Shown in pieces: positions 44,515-55,446 of a stretch of DNA of 64,000 nucleotides; the stretch's first letter is position 1, and the number at the start of each line of letters is the position of its first letter. The position numbers were made by a program, and so were the translations under genes. The notes under the pieces are model-generated. The model saw only the letters and a list, made by a program, of their open reading frames with translations, was not told the origin of the DNA and searched no databases. This stretch comes from Flaccisagitta enflata (taxonomy: Eukaryota; Chaetognatha; Sagittoidea; Aphragmophora), in assembly GCA_965153355.1 (NCBI GenBank), contig OZ231128.1:1798001-1862000 (forward strand), given 5' to 3'.

Positions 44515-44688
44515 AGTCGCACGCTACGCGTCTCTACACCCTGCTTTGTTGGTCCGTTGGTCTGTTGGTCCGTTGGTCTGTCACACTTTCCTTTTTTGGG
44601 TTTTTGCGGTCTTTTGCCCCACTGCTCCTGTCCAAATGTTTAAGTGACCTCAAATGCAGCACCTGCCCACCCGCACGCGACTTGTTTC
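44515..44688 (+). mobile_element. HINE-like element A1 in receptor intron
   Basis: AGTCGCACGCTACGCGTCTC, TACACCCTGCTTTGTTGGTC, GCCCCACTGCTCCTGTCC, ACCTGCCCACCCGCACGCG, ACTTGTT. The GTAGCCGTGTATCCGGCC segment is deleted. Confidence 0.82.
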
Positions 44689-44903
44689 TTCTAAAGCGTG
44701 TTAAAGGTCATTGTAAGGTATATCAGTAATGGCGACCGGGGTAAATCGTTAAGGGTGTTTTGTTGAGTTGATACTACGTAAAAAAGTATTCTCATTCACC
44801 TAGTCGTGCCCCAACTTTCTCAAAATGCCTGAAGCGAAAAATGGAAAAACTATTTCTAAGCGAAACTCGAAACTCGAAACTCGTTTTACGTTTCTTTATT
44901 TTT

Positions 44904-45057
44904 AGTCGCGGACACGCGACTCTAGAACTTGCCGTGTCGGTAGGTCGGTAGGTCGGTAGGTCGGTAGGTCAGAAATATTGTTGAATTGCGAGCGGTTTTC
45001 GCATTACGGCTCCTGCCCAACCGTCCGCGACTGTATTGCCGTGTATCCGGCCTTGTT
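44904..45057 (+). mobile_element. HINE-like element A2 in receptor intron, complete
   Basis: AGTCGCGGACACGCGACT, CTAGAACTTGCCGTGTC, (GGTAGGTC)n, GCGAGCGGTTTTCGCATTAC, CCAACCGTCCGCGACTGT, ATTGCCGTGTATCC, GGCCTTGTT. Terminal 10-mer exactly inverted. Confidence 0.9.
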
Positions 45058-45111
45058 TTCCTCATAAATGTGAAATACAGCTGAACTGTAGTTTTGTAAT
45101 GCTGTGGTACT

Positions 45112-45156
45112 GCCCCTGCCCAACGGTCCGCGACTTTTGCCCTGTGTCGGGCTTGT
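45112..45156 (+). mobile_element. Family A2 3' end fragment
   Basis: CTGCCCCTGCCCAACGGTCC, GCGACTTTTGCCCTGTGTCG and GGCTTGTT. Confidence 0.6.
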
Positions 45157-45496
45157 TAAATTGAAAATGGGGGGAAAAACGTTACGCGACATGGCCTTAG
45201 GACAAGGCACGTCTCTCACAGATTGGTGTTGGTTTGAGCCACCAGCTTCTTTTCCCTTTTTTAACTTTTGATTATCGAAGTCTCAAGAACGGGATTAGAC
45301 TAGATGTACAGAACTGCAGATGAACAGATGTATTCTATACGTTGTATAGTCTATCGATTTTATTGTACAAGTCTGAGAATCTGATAGATATTAATTGACT
45401 TACATGTCCAGCGCTTAGATTTATAGCCAAAAAAATGCCGGAAACCTTTTTATTCACCGTACTGTGGGTCACTTCACGCTCATCTTAAGTTCTTAC

Positions 45497-45701
45497 CTGC
45501 TGGTCGAGGATTTTCCGCGAAAATCGAGACTTTTCTGCAATTCTTGGACAAAACTGACCAAAGAAAATGTGGAAACAAAGATTGGAACGAGACAAAACAG
45601 GGAATCCGTAACGACGAAGTAAATCACAAACGAATACGAATCACGCATCGCTTCCAAATGCGGATAGCACCGGAAATTGTATTGTGACGGCGGGATGGCG
45701 A
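45497..45701 (-). CDS. 7TM receptor, internal exon (ECL2 and TM5)
   Basis: Too short and lacking a start codon, so it is found only by reading between splice sites. The acceptor is TTACAG (45702 side; an alternative GCAAG lies 15 bases earlier) behind a pyrimidine tract, and the donor is AGCAG|GTAAGA. The frame codes an extracellular loop with a single Cys (NFRCYPHLEAMRDS), then a hydrophobic helix YSFVIYFVVTDSLFCLVPIF with the proline expected in TM5, then FVQELQKSLDFRGKSSTS as the third intracellular loop. Together with the next exon it forms TM5-TM6-TM7 of a rhodopsin-class receptor. Exons for TM1-TM4 were not found within the window; a G-rich family I element and microsatellites lie upstream. 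Confidence 0.62.
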
Positions 45702-45769
45702 CTGTAACTCGTAGATCTTGCCGGGTGGAAGGGAGGGAAAGTCACGCCACAGCAATTGCTAAAATTTTT

Positions 45770-45988
45770 TTTTGAAGATTTAACACTTTTGGTAGTTCCA
45801 AATGGTAGCCTTTAATTACAACAACACATTTTAACACTATTTGAACCTATAATATACGGTTTTATTGCTTTGTGGGGAAGAAAATCATAGATATTGTAAC
45901 CCAACGCAATGTGTCGCAGGGAAGAAAATCAAAGGCAGGGGGGGGGGAATAAAATCAAAAGCCGCTCAAATATATACACCCCTGCTTG
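45770..45988 (+). mobile_element. Family I element, left end missing
   Basis: ACACTTTTGGTAGTTCCAAA, GGTTTTATTGCTTTGTGGGG, CCAACGCAATGTGTCGCAGG, poly-G, then ATCAAAAGCCGCTCAAATAT and ATACACCCCTG. It lies in the probable upstream intron of the receptor gene. Confidence 0.7.
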
Positions 45989-46290
45989 ATATTAGGCTCG
46001 AGCCTCCGGCATATACAGAGTAGACTACATAATCTACATTCTTGATTCATGGTCATCTGTAGAAGGATGTAGATCTTACTTATTTGGACTACTTTCAGGC
46101 ATGTATCAAATCTTTTAGATCAAATACTTTTATCGATAATATAGAAATTGAGATAATATCGTTTAACCTGCCCAATGCTAAGTTGCTTTCAGTTTTAGCA
46201 CTGTTAGTATTTTCATTTTGGTGAAATAAGTAAGTCGATTTTCTTCTAGTTCTGTTATCTAATTCTAATCGGTGCGCCTCAACAAAAGAA

Positions 46291-46558
46291 AACAAGGCCA
46301 AGTAGTTGATTGAATGATTTTCATGAAAGAGTATTTTTTGTGAATGAATGTTTTTTAAGAATGAATATTTCTTATGAATGAATGTATTTTATGAATGAGG
46401 GATCTAATGAATGAATGTATACTAATTTTGATGGGTTGGTACTAATTTTCTTTTGAAAATAATTATGATTCTGATGTTTTTTTAAAAATGCGTTACCGAC
46501 AGACTGACAGACCATCCAAACAACGGACGGAGCCTATTATAGAGGTGCGAGGACGAAT
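46291..46558 (-). mobile_element. Family A-like element with ATGAATGA core
   Basis: AACAAGGCCAAGTAGTTGAT, then (GAATGAATGTTTT)n units at 46320-46415, GCGTTACCGACAGACTGACA, a GGAC tract and AGCCTATTATAGAGGTGCGA. Confidence 0.65.
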
Positions 46559-46619
46559 TTAAAAACGATAAGCTATTTGGTTGATGGAACGTAATAAGAG
46601 ATGGTAACTCTATGATATT

Positions 46620-46620
<1 letters not shown>

Positions 46621-46705
<85 letters not shown>

Positions 46706-46760
46706 CAGAGAGACAGAGAGAGAGAGACAGAGAGAGAGAGACAGAGAAACAGAGATATCA
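46621..46760. repeat. (GA)n array with GACA variants
   Basis: About 40 GA units then AGAGACAGAG variants. Confidence 0.97.
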
Positions 46761-46856
46761 GAATAAGAAAGTAAGACAGGCAAGCAAACAGACACAGATA
46801 CGCTTGCGCATACACACATACAAACACACACCTACACTCACATGCAAACAAAACAC

Positions 46857-46858
<2 letters not shown>

Positions 46859-46897
<39 letters not shown>

Positions 46898-46922
46898 CCG
46901 ACAGACAGACAGACAGACAGAC
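46859..46922. repeat. (GA)n and (GACA)n microsatellite
   Basis: About 18 GA units, CCCC, then five GACA units. Confidence 0.95.
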
Positions 46923-47106
46923 TAAAGGAAGGCAGATAATAACCCCAAAGCAGGCAGAGTAGAATGGAGTACTTTTCTTTCGCTTAGCTTCAATTTCCAT
47001 TTGTATTGAGCAAGTTTTTCATCGGCCTCTGACCGTTCCCCAAAACTCTTTCTCAAAGAAAGAAAGGAATACACAAAGAAAGGAAGGAAGGCAAAAGGGG
47101 AAGAAA

Positions 47107-47374
47107 GGGCGTGTTTCTGGTGACGACCAAAAACGCGTTTGTTCCCGTGAAACGCGATAACAGCATGAACACATATTCAAGATTTTCAACTGTCCCACGA
47201 GGGAGCAAACAAAGTGAGTGAGCGAGCCTGTGAATGGAGCAAGCAAGCGAAGCAAGCATAGCGAAGCGGAGCGCTGCGGAGCGAGTGAGCGGAGTGAGCG
47301 GTGCGAGTGAATGAACGTAGCGAGCGACCAAGTGGCAGGTGCAAAACGCGATTGTCTGTGACTAGAAACGCCCC
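47107..47374 (+). mobile_element. Family B element, complete (about 268 bp)
   Basis: Left end GGGCGTGTTTCTGGTGACGA, right end TGTCTGTGACTAGAAACGCC. Between them are CGTGAAACGCGATAACAGCA, CCCACGAGGGAGC and a core of GAGCGGAGTGAGCGG heptamers. Confidence 0.87.
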
Positions 47375-47469
47375 CAAAAGGTGAGGGAGAACGAGTAAAC
47401 AGAGGAATAGTGGAAGGAAAGAATGAAGGAAGGAAGTAGAGGTTGGCCAAGAGAAGAGGGAGAGTAGAA

Positions 47470-47560
47470 TTAGGGAAGGAAGAAAGCTACGTAGGAAGGA
47501 AGGAAGGAAGGAAAGAAGGAAGAAAAGAAGAAAAGAAAGAAGGAAGGAATAATGGAAGGA
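47470..47560. repeat. (GGAA)n purine tract
   Basis: GGAAGGAAGGAAGGAAAG with AAAAG variants. Confidence 0.85.
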
Positions 47561-47563
47561 ACC

Positions 47564-48269
47564 TAGTCATCCAAGGATCGCGCATGGTCAGCGGTACTCT
47601 CTTGAAGTAATTAGCTGAAGAAGTGGAGTGAAAGCAGGGCCGATGTCCTGTAGGACACAGGGGCAAAAATTATGTGAGAAGTGCAATTTTGGGGCCTTTT
47701 GAGCAATTTTCTATGAAAGTTGAAACAACATTGCCCTCAGAAAAAGAGGCCAGAATTTTCCAATTTACAAAGGATGAAAGCCTTGCAAGCTTTCAATGGT
47801 GTTTACTCTGGATTGCTCACAACTATCCTTTACAATTAACAAAATAAATGCTTACCTGAAAAAACTATTAGCTTGACTGCATACCTTATTAGTATAGGTA
47901 CGGACAGGCCTATACCATTTAGTATACACAAAATCTCTTTAAAATGTAACAATCAAACATTACTAATGCACTGGTGGAAGTACTGACTATGTTATTCAAT
48001 AAGAATTTCATAATTCTATCATTCACTTTTTGTATGTTCCTTTTTTTTTGTTTGGCAATTTTACATGTTATTCAATGAAAAATTGGCATTTCTTAATTTC
48101 TTTTTTGTAGATTTCCTATGTTATTCAATGCCAATGGGAAGTTTGCTTTTTGTCAATTCTCCATGTCATTCATTGAGAAGCTTCAGGGGGCGACGGACAG
48201 ATAGATGTAAGGACGTACATAATTTTTGCCCGTGTCCTACAGAACATCGGCCCTTTGGGGCCGCTGCCC
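47564..48269 (-). mobile_element. Family E element with AT-rich core
   Basis: Plus strand: AGTCATCCAAGGATCGCGCA, GGTCAGCGGTACTCTCTTGA, CAGGGCCGATGTCCTGTAGG, ACACAGGGGCAAAAATTATG. The core has CATGTTATTCAATG motifs (48060-48170). Then a GGAC remnant, CGTGTCCTACAGAACATCGG and CCCTTTGGGGCCGCTGCCC. Arms pair over about 35 bp. Confidence 0.85.
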
Positions 48270-48600
48270 AAAAAGCAAGGAAGAAAGAAAGAAAAGTAGG
48301 ATGAAAATAAAAGACCGATGAAGGTGTAGAAAGGAGGAAATTGGGAAGAATAGAATTGAAAGATAGAACTAAAAAAAAAGGCAAGAAAAGAGAAAACACT
48401 AAACAAACCGAGAAAAGAAGAAATGGGGAAAAGAGGGAATCAAATAAAGAATGTTGAAGAATGATTGGAAGTAATATCAAAATAAAAAAAGAAAGCGAAG
48501 GTAAGTGAAGAGAAAAGAAAAGGGAGGAAAGAAAAGGAATGGGAGGAAAGAAAAAGAAAGGGAGGAAAGATGATATGGGAGGTCGGTAGGGAGTTGCCGT
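48270..48600. repeat. Purine-rich low-complexity stretch
   Basis: AAGGAAGAAAGAAAG, GGGAGGAAAGAAAAGG and similar. No gene. Confidence 0.7.
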
Positions 48601-48603
48601 TTG

Positions 48604-48846
48604 GGCACGTTTCTAGTCAGAGACAGTTGCGTTTATAACGGGACACTCGGTCGCTCACTATGTTCGTTCACTCGCACCACTCACTTGTTTCGCAACGCTC
48701 CACTTCGCTTGCTCGCTCCATTCATGGGCTCGCTCATTCACATTGCTCACTCCCTCGTGGGACAGTGAAATTCATAAATATGTGTTCATGCTGAAAACGC
48801 GTTCAATGGGAACAAACACGTTTTTCGTCTTCACTAGAAACACGCC
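48604..48846 (-). mobile_element. Family B element, complete
   Basis: Ends GGGCACGTTTCTAGTCAGAG and TTCACTAGAAACACGCC are inverted. Core CGCTCACTATGTTCGTTCAC type, CTCCCTCGTGGGACAGTG as in the other copies. Confidence 0.83.
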
Positions 48847-48984
48847 TTTGGCTTTGTCCATTGCGAGTTCCTTCGTTGTCCATTACCCTTCTTTCTTAAA
48901 AACGAAAATGCCAAGAAATGGAGAAAAACTCGATGATGGTAAATAGTCCAGCAAAGAACATTTTCATACTCCACGCCCATTTTC

Positions 48985-49349
<365 letters not shown>

Positions 49350-49374
49350 CTTCGATTTGATTCTACTTTTCTTT

Positions 49375-49375
49375 G

Positions 49376-49411
<36 letters not shown>

Positions 49412-49451
49412 ATTTTCTTTTTTTCTGTCTGTCTTTCTTTCTGTCTTTCTG

Positions 49452-49507
<56 letters not shown>

Positions 49508-49510
49508 TTC
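49375..49510. repeat. (CTTT)n array
   Basis: About 30 CTTT units with GTCT interruptions. Confidence 0.97.
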
Positions 49511-49674
49511 ATTCCTTCCTCCTCTTTTTGCTTCTCTCCCTCCTTCATCTCTTTCTTCCTAGTTCCTACACTTCTTAACTACAATTCTTTTTCTCATTTA
49601 TACATTTATCTATTCAGTCAATTATTCAATTTCTTATTCATTCATATATTTTTGCATTCGTTTTAATTCATTCA

Positions 49675-49743
49675 TTCGTTCATTCATTCATTCGTTCATT
49701 CATTCATTCATTCATTCATTCATTCATTCATTCATTCATTCAT
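49675..49743. repeat. (CATT)n array
   Basis: About 17 CATT units with two CGTT variants. Confidence 0.97.
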
Positions 49744-49750
49744 TTTTATC

Positions 49751-49752
<2 letters not shown>

Positions 49753-49788
<36 letters not shown>

Positions 49789-49818
49789 TGTGTCTATGTG
49801 TGTGTGTATGTGTGTGTG

Positions 49819-49891
<73 letters not shown>
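49753..49891. repeat. (TG)n array with TATG/TCTATG interruptions
   Basis: About 65 units. Confidence 0.97.
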
Positions 49892-49894
<3 letters not shown>

Positions 49895-50159
49895 CTCATT
49901 CTTTGTATGTAGCACATTCTTTCTCTACGCGCATATGATATCTGCTTTGTCTGTGGGCAGAAAAACATAAGTAAGGTCGACCTTTGCGGTATCACAAAGA
50001 CTCCTGACTCAAACTCTTAGTCTTACTCAGACCCCCAGAGCGTCGCTTTTGGCTGTTTGTCATTTTGTCAGTCTGTTGTCAAACTTGACGTCGTTTTTAT
50101 ACGTCATAACTGCAATATTTTCCTGTCTCTGGCTTTGTAAAATTGTAGGCCTCTCTATG

Positions 50160-50455
<296 letters not shown>

Positions 50456-50839
50456 GCTATCTGAGATATTCCACTGCACTAGTGGTTATTTCATTTCATT
50501 TCCCATCTTCACTTCTTTCAGTGTCGACTCCTATTTCCTCCTCCTCTTCCTCCTTTTCCTCTTCCTCCTCTTCCTCCTCTCCCACCTCTCCCCTCCCCTC
50601 TACTTCCTCATCCACATCCTCTCTCACCACATCTTTCCTCTTTTTCTTTTCACTCCATCCAATCCAATCTTTATTTTATGTCCTCATGAGCTCAAATAGC
50701 AATCATCTTTGGGTTTGGTCATAAAATGAATTTCCCGAGTTTTTACTTGTATAAAAAAGCTTCAAAATTACAGTCCCCGACTGGGGACTGTAATTTTTGA
50801 AGCTTTCTCGTCGCGTAAACGCGACTCGAGAAGATACAC

Positions 50840-50972
50840 TACAAAAAAAAAAAAAAAAAAATTTCAAAAAAAAAAAAAAAAAAAATTGAAAAGAAAAAAA
50901 AATTCAAAAAAAAAAAATTTTCAAAAAAAAAATCAAAAAAAAAAAATTTCAAAAAAAAAAAAAAAATTGGAA
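50840..50972. repeat. A-tract cluster
   Basis: Runs of 8-21 adenines separated by TTTC, TTG or TTC about every 10-30 bp. Preceded by an inverted repeat around CGTCGCGTAAACGCGACTCG (50808-50828), an AGTCGC-type hairpin. Confidence 0.9.
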
Positions 50973-50989
50973 AAATAATTGTTGTCCAT

Positions 50990-51232
50990 GGTGGCATGCA
51001 TACCTTACAGTCCATGACGGCATACCTTAAAGTCCATGACGGCATACCTTAAAGTCCATGACGGCATACCTTAAAGTCCATGACGGCATACCTCAAAGTC
51101 CATGACAGCATACCTTTAAGTCCATGATGGCATACCTTAAAGTCCATGACGGCACACCTTGAACATTAAACACTGAAGTCCAAGAAGGCAAACCTTGGTC
51201 CTTGGAGTCCTTGACGGCAAACCTATTTTTAG
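50990..51232 (+). repeat. 21-22-bp tandem repeat (CATACCTTAAAGTCCATGACGG)-type
   Basis: About ten units of CATACCTTAAAGTCCATGAC with G/A variants, the last ones diverged (CAAACCTTGGTCCTTGGAGT). Begins right after the A-tract cluster. Confidence 0.92.
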
Positions 51233-51309
51233 AGGAATGGCATGGGTTATTTTATGCTATATTAGCAATATCTGTTTTTAAAACAGTCCACGGGAAGAAA
51301 AAACACACA

Positions 51310-51535
<226 letters not shown>

Positions 51536-51540
51536 ACAAC

Positions 51541-52060
51541 AGTAATATATTACTACATAAATAAGTTTATATCTCATAAACCAGACTTCAGATATAAATC
51601 GAATTTTGCAGGAGCTGTTTAATTGACATTATTTACCTGTTTACTAAGTTTTAAAAAAATTCATAAACTTTTACTACCCTTTGCCTATGAAAACTGCTTC
51701 AGTCCTAGTAACATATTACTACATAAATAAGCTAATATCTCATAAACCAGGCTTCAGATTTAATTCGAATTTTGCAGGGGTTGTTTATTTACTATCCTCT
51801 ACTTGTATACCAAATTAAAAAAAATTCATAAACTTTTACAACCCTTTGCCTATGTAAACTGCCTAAGTCCTAGTAATATATTACTACATAAATAAGCTAA
51901 TATCTTATAAACCAGGCTTCAGATTTAATTCGAATTTTGCAGGGGTGGTTTATTTACTATCCTCTACTTGTATACCAAATTAGAAAAAAATTCACATACT
52001 TTTACTACCCTCTACCTATGTAAACCACCTAAGTCCCAGCTAAATATTACTACAAAAATA
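51541..52060 (+). repeat. 166-bp tandem repeat, three copies and a partial fourth
   Basis: AGTAATATATTACTACATAA recurs at 51541, 51707 and 51872, with a degenerate AAATATTACTAC at about 52042. AATTCGAATTTTGCAGG and CATAAACTTTTACTACCC are shared. A reversed CCCTTTGCCTAT-type motif follows at 52061. Confidence 0.92.
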
Positions 52061-52411
52061 ATAGGCAAAGGGTAGTAAAACTTTATTAATTTTTTTGAAA
52101 ATTGGTACACAAGCTCCTATTGAACTATAAACAACACCAGCAAAGTTTCATAAAATTCTGAAGTATGGATCCAAAGATATGAGAAGGTCTTAAACAGACT
52201 CACCCACCCACCCACCCACAAACAGACTTACACGATCAGGTCCACCTCATAGTCCACCGACGAAAACTGTTCGTCGGGGACAATAAATGATGCGCGTATG
52301 AATTTCCTTCCCGCTTTCGTGTGCCCATCTGGCCGTGCAAATGATCTTCACACGTCTTTCAAGCATCACTCTGCGACGCCGCTGGGCTTTGGACAGAATA
52401 TATGAAACTGA

Positions 52412-52667
52412 GGGCGTGTTTCTAGTGAAGACAACAAACACGATTCTCCCCCGTTGATTGTGTTTACAGCGTGAACACATATACATGAATTTAAACTGTC
52501 CCACGAGGGAGTGAGCGAAGTGAGTGAGCGAGCGAGTAAAGCGGGTGTAGTGTAGCAAAGCGCTGCGGGCGAGTGAGTGGAGTGAGCGATGCGAGCGAAC
52601 GAACATAGCGAGCGAGGGAGCGAGCGAGTGGCCCGAGTGGCGCTTGTCTGTGACAAAAAATGCGTCC
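52412..52667 (+). mobile_element. Family B element, complete, 3-bp flank TGA
   Basis: GGGCGTGTTTCTAGTGAAGA at the left, CTTGTCTGTGACAAAAAATG and CGTCC at the right, core GAGTGAGCGAAGTGAGTGAG. TGA flanks both ends (52409-52411, 52668-52670). Confidence 0.8.
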
Positions 52668-52739
52668 TGAGTCTACGACGAATAGTCGCAAAAGAGTCAG
52701 ATGGTCAGAATCACCATTTGCCCCAAAACCGATGATATC

Positions 52740-52905
52740 TGCTTCCGCTATAAATGTATAACTTTGTGATTTGAGCCTGCAAACATGGATTTTAGTAATG
52801 TGAACCTGGGATCTGACTCTGAGCCATGAGACATGAGGCATAAGCCATGAGGCCTGGCTGGGATATGAACCTAGAGTTTGGGATTTGAGCATCAAGGCTG
52901 AGATT
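52740..52905 (-). repeat. Family E 20-mer core remnant
   Basis: ATTTGAGCCTGCAAACATGG, TGAGGCCTGGCTGGGATATG and GGGATTTGAGCATCAAGGCT units, degenerate. Followed by poly-T and poly-G. Confidence 0.65.
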
Positions 52906-53084
52906 TTTTTTTTTTTTTTTTTTGGGGGGGGGGGGTACTGTGGATCCTGGGAACCATCAGGACGTTTTTCATATTACTCCAAGTTTCTCTTCAGTTTGGT
53001 TTAGTCCACACGGGCATGAATCGGGGTCTTATTATCAAAAAATATTTCATCTGGCTCTTTTTGAGAAATTTTTTTTTTTTTTGT

Positions 53085-53245
53085 GAAAATGTGTTGCATA
53101 CGCGTATGCAACACTCAGATGTCGCATACGCAACATTGTGTTGCATACGCAACATTGTGTTGCATATGCGACATCATTTTGCGTATGCGACACCCCTGTG
53201 TCGCATACGCAACATCGTGTTGCGTATGCAACATAGTTGTTGCAA
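53085..53245. repeat. Palindromic tandem repeat (TGTTGCATACGCAACAT type)
   Basis: Eight to nine units of about 19 bp. Each unit is a near-palindrome GTTGCATACGCAAC, some reading GTCGCATACGCAAC, so adjacent units can pair in many registers. Confidence 0.88.
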
Positions 53246-53294
53246 ATACTGACGTACACGAACATGCTAATACATGTAAGAGGCAAAAAATGGT

Positions 53295-53362
53295 GTGACC
53301 AACCAACAGACTGACCAACCAAATAACAAAGCCGGGTGTAGAGTCCCGTAGCATGCAACCCA
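53295..53362 (-). mobile_element. Family A 5' end fragment
   Basis: GACCAACCAACAGACTGACC, AAAGCCGGGTGTAGAGTCCC and GTAGCATGCAACCC. The tetranucleotide tract and hairpin end in reverse. Confidence 0.7.
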
Positions 53363-53447
53363 AAAGAAGAATGAAAGAAAGCATCTCACAGAGTTATGTA
53401 TTGACTTTTAGGTGATGATCCAGTAGACAAATGTCATCGCCCTCATT

Positions 53448-53540
53448 GGGATCGCCGACCTGCTTTTACCCAACATCTACCACTAAACACCCCAAGCAGG
53501 GCCCTAGGTACCACTGACCATGTGCGATCCTTGGTTGTTT
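53448..53540 (+). mobile_element. Family E 3' end fragment
   Basis: CACCCCAAGCAGGGCCCTAG, GTACCACTGACCATGTGCGA and TCCTTGGTTG. Confidence 0.72.
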
Positions 53541-53671
53541 GGTCTGTCTCTCCATTTCCATTCATATTCCACAAGTTAACATCCTTGCATGTATGCATGT
53601 TCGCAGACATTATTTTCCATCAATGATTCATTTTTTCATCGATGGTCCATTTGAATATGTGCTCGTGTTTC

Positions 53672-53925
53672 TATAAGAAGTCTGTCTGTCAGTCTGTCCT
53701 TTCGTTTGTCGGTCCGCCCATCCATCCTTTGGTCCATTACGCCTCCTAAAAATCGCATTTCTCAGCTGTTTTTGGCCACTGCGAGATCGTTTACTGAATC
53801 AAACAATCGATACACGTGTTTTGAGAGGTTACTGTTATGTCAGACATTCAAGCAGTTTGTCTGTTCATCCATCTGTCTCCACATGAGTCACATGTGCAAT
53901 CAGCGCGAATTGCCCTATCGGGCTT
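53672..53925 (+). mobile_element. Family F-like element, decayed
   Basis: TTCTATAAGAAGTCTGTCTG, a GTCC/GTCT tract, CACTGCGAGATCG in the middle and GCGAATTGCCCTATCGGGCT at the other end. Confidence 0.5.
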
Positions 53926-54135
53926 CTTCTAATATGCATTTATGAGGGCGCTAATTTGGAGGCATATAAATCGAAATGTCATACTTCAATTTTGTAAACG
54001 CCCGGGTGCTAATTATAGGGATTACGGTACTTTATAGGCCTGTATATTATTGAGGCCTCCCCCCCGTGGGGGGGTAGGAAAATCAAAGGGTCTGGAGATG
54101 GGGAAGGAAATCAAAGGGGGGAAAAAGAAAAAACA

Positions 54136-54786
54136 GGTCGCCCAAGGGCAATATGTGGTCAGCGATACCCATTGCCCTGCTTTGAGTGATTGTGAATTGG
54201 AGTGAGGGGAAGCAGGGCAGCGGCCCCGAAGGGGACAAAGTCCTGTAGAACACAGGTGGACTTTCGTTCGTCCTACCTGAAGAAGTGGATGAGATGCTAT
54301 AGAGGGCTGACTGAAGGCATTCAAGAGCCTAAACTGAGGTCTAAGAAGACTGATATGAGGCCTCAGAATGCCGATTGTAAGCTTGAGAGGGCTAACTTGA
54401 GGCTTGAGAGAGCTGGATTACGGGATGAAAGGCCAGAGGACTGATTTGAAGCCTGGGAGCAATAAATAGAGGTTTAGATGGCTGATTTGAGGCCTGAGAG
54501 GCCGGGTTTGAGGCCTGAGAAGCCAGATTTGAGGCCTGGAGGCCAGATTTGTGGCCTAAGAGGCCAGATATGTGGCCTGAGAGGCCAGATTTTAGGCCAA
54601 AGAGGCCAGATTTGAGGCCTGGGAGGCTGGATTGGAAACCTGAGAGGCTGGATTTGCGGCCTGAGAGGCTAGATTTGAGGCCTGAGGGGTCTGATGAAGG
54701 GGGGGACTACCGGACAAACTGACGAATGGACGAACGAAAGTCCCCCTGTGTTCTACAGGACTTCGTCCCCTTCGGGGCCGCTGCCC
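54136..54786 (+). mobile_element. Family E element, complete (651 bp)
   Basis: AGGTCGCCCAAGGGCAATAT, GTGGTCAGCGATACCCATTG, left arm GGGCAGCGGCCCCGAAGGGG, core of GAGGCCTGAGAGGCCAGATT units (about 54290-54700), a short GGAC/GAAC remnant, right arm TTCTACAGGACTTCGTCCCC and TTCGGGGCCGCTGCCC. The arms pair over about 50 bp. Confidence 0.9.
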
Positions 54787-54924
54787 AAAAAAGGAAATTT
54801 GGGGAAAATAAAACTTTTAACAGTACCAAAGCATAAAACACAATTAGCACAACACAATTTGACACTATTTAAACCTTAAATACATTGTTCGTTGCTATAT
54901 GGGGGAGAAAATCATAGATTTAAC

Positions 54925-55446
54925 AGTTCGCCCAAGGGCAATATGTGGTCAGTGATACCCGTTGCCCTGCTTTGAGTGATTGTGAATTGGAGTGAGAGGA
55001 AGCAGGGCAGCGGCCCCGAAGGGGACGAAGTCCTGTAGAACACAGGGGGACTTTCATTCGTCCTGCCTGAAGAAGTGGATGAGATGCGATAGAGGGCTGA
55101 CTGAAGGCCTTCAAGAGCCTAAACTGAGGTCTAAGAAGGCTGATGCAAGGCCTGACAATGCCAATTGGGAGCTTGGGAGGGCTGACTTGAGGCTTAAGAG
55201 AGCTGGATTAAGGCTTGAAAGGTCAGAGGACTGATTTGTAGCCTAAGAGCAATAAATTGAGGCTTAGATAACTAATTTGAGGCCTGAGAGGCCTAGTTTG
55301 AGGCCTGAGAGGCCAGGTTTGAGGCCTGAGGATTTGGATTTGAGGCCTACAAAGCCTAATTTGAGGCCTGAGAGGCCAGGTTTGAGGCCTGAGAGGTTGG
55401 ATTTGAGGCCCGAGAGGCTGGATTTGAGGCCTGAGGAGCCTGATGG
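54925..55446 (+). mobile_element. Family E element, right arm missing
   Basis: Same left end and core as 54136-54786, breaking off in the core at GAGGAGCCTGAT. The right arm was lost at the duplication junction. Confidence 0.85.

Larger units (their letters stand above)
44412..45496 (-). other. Intron of the 7TM receptor gene
   Basis: 1,085 bp, beginning GTAAGAAC (minus strand, 45496) and ending CTTGACAG. It carries three or four family A elements (44441-44510, 44515-44688, 44904-45057, 45112-45156), which account for about half of its length. Confidence 0.6.

Noticed and set aside
46095-46301. 68-aa minus-strand frame upstream of the receptor exons as a TM1-TM4 exon
   Set aside because: It is polar, with no membrane segment, and lacks convincing splice sites.
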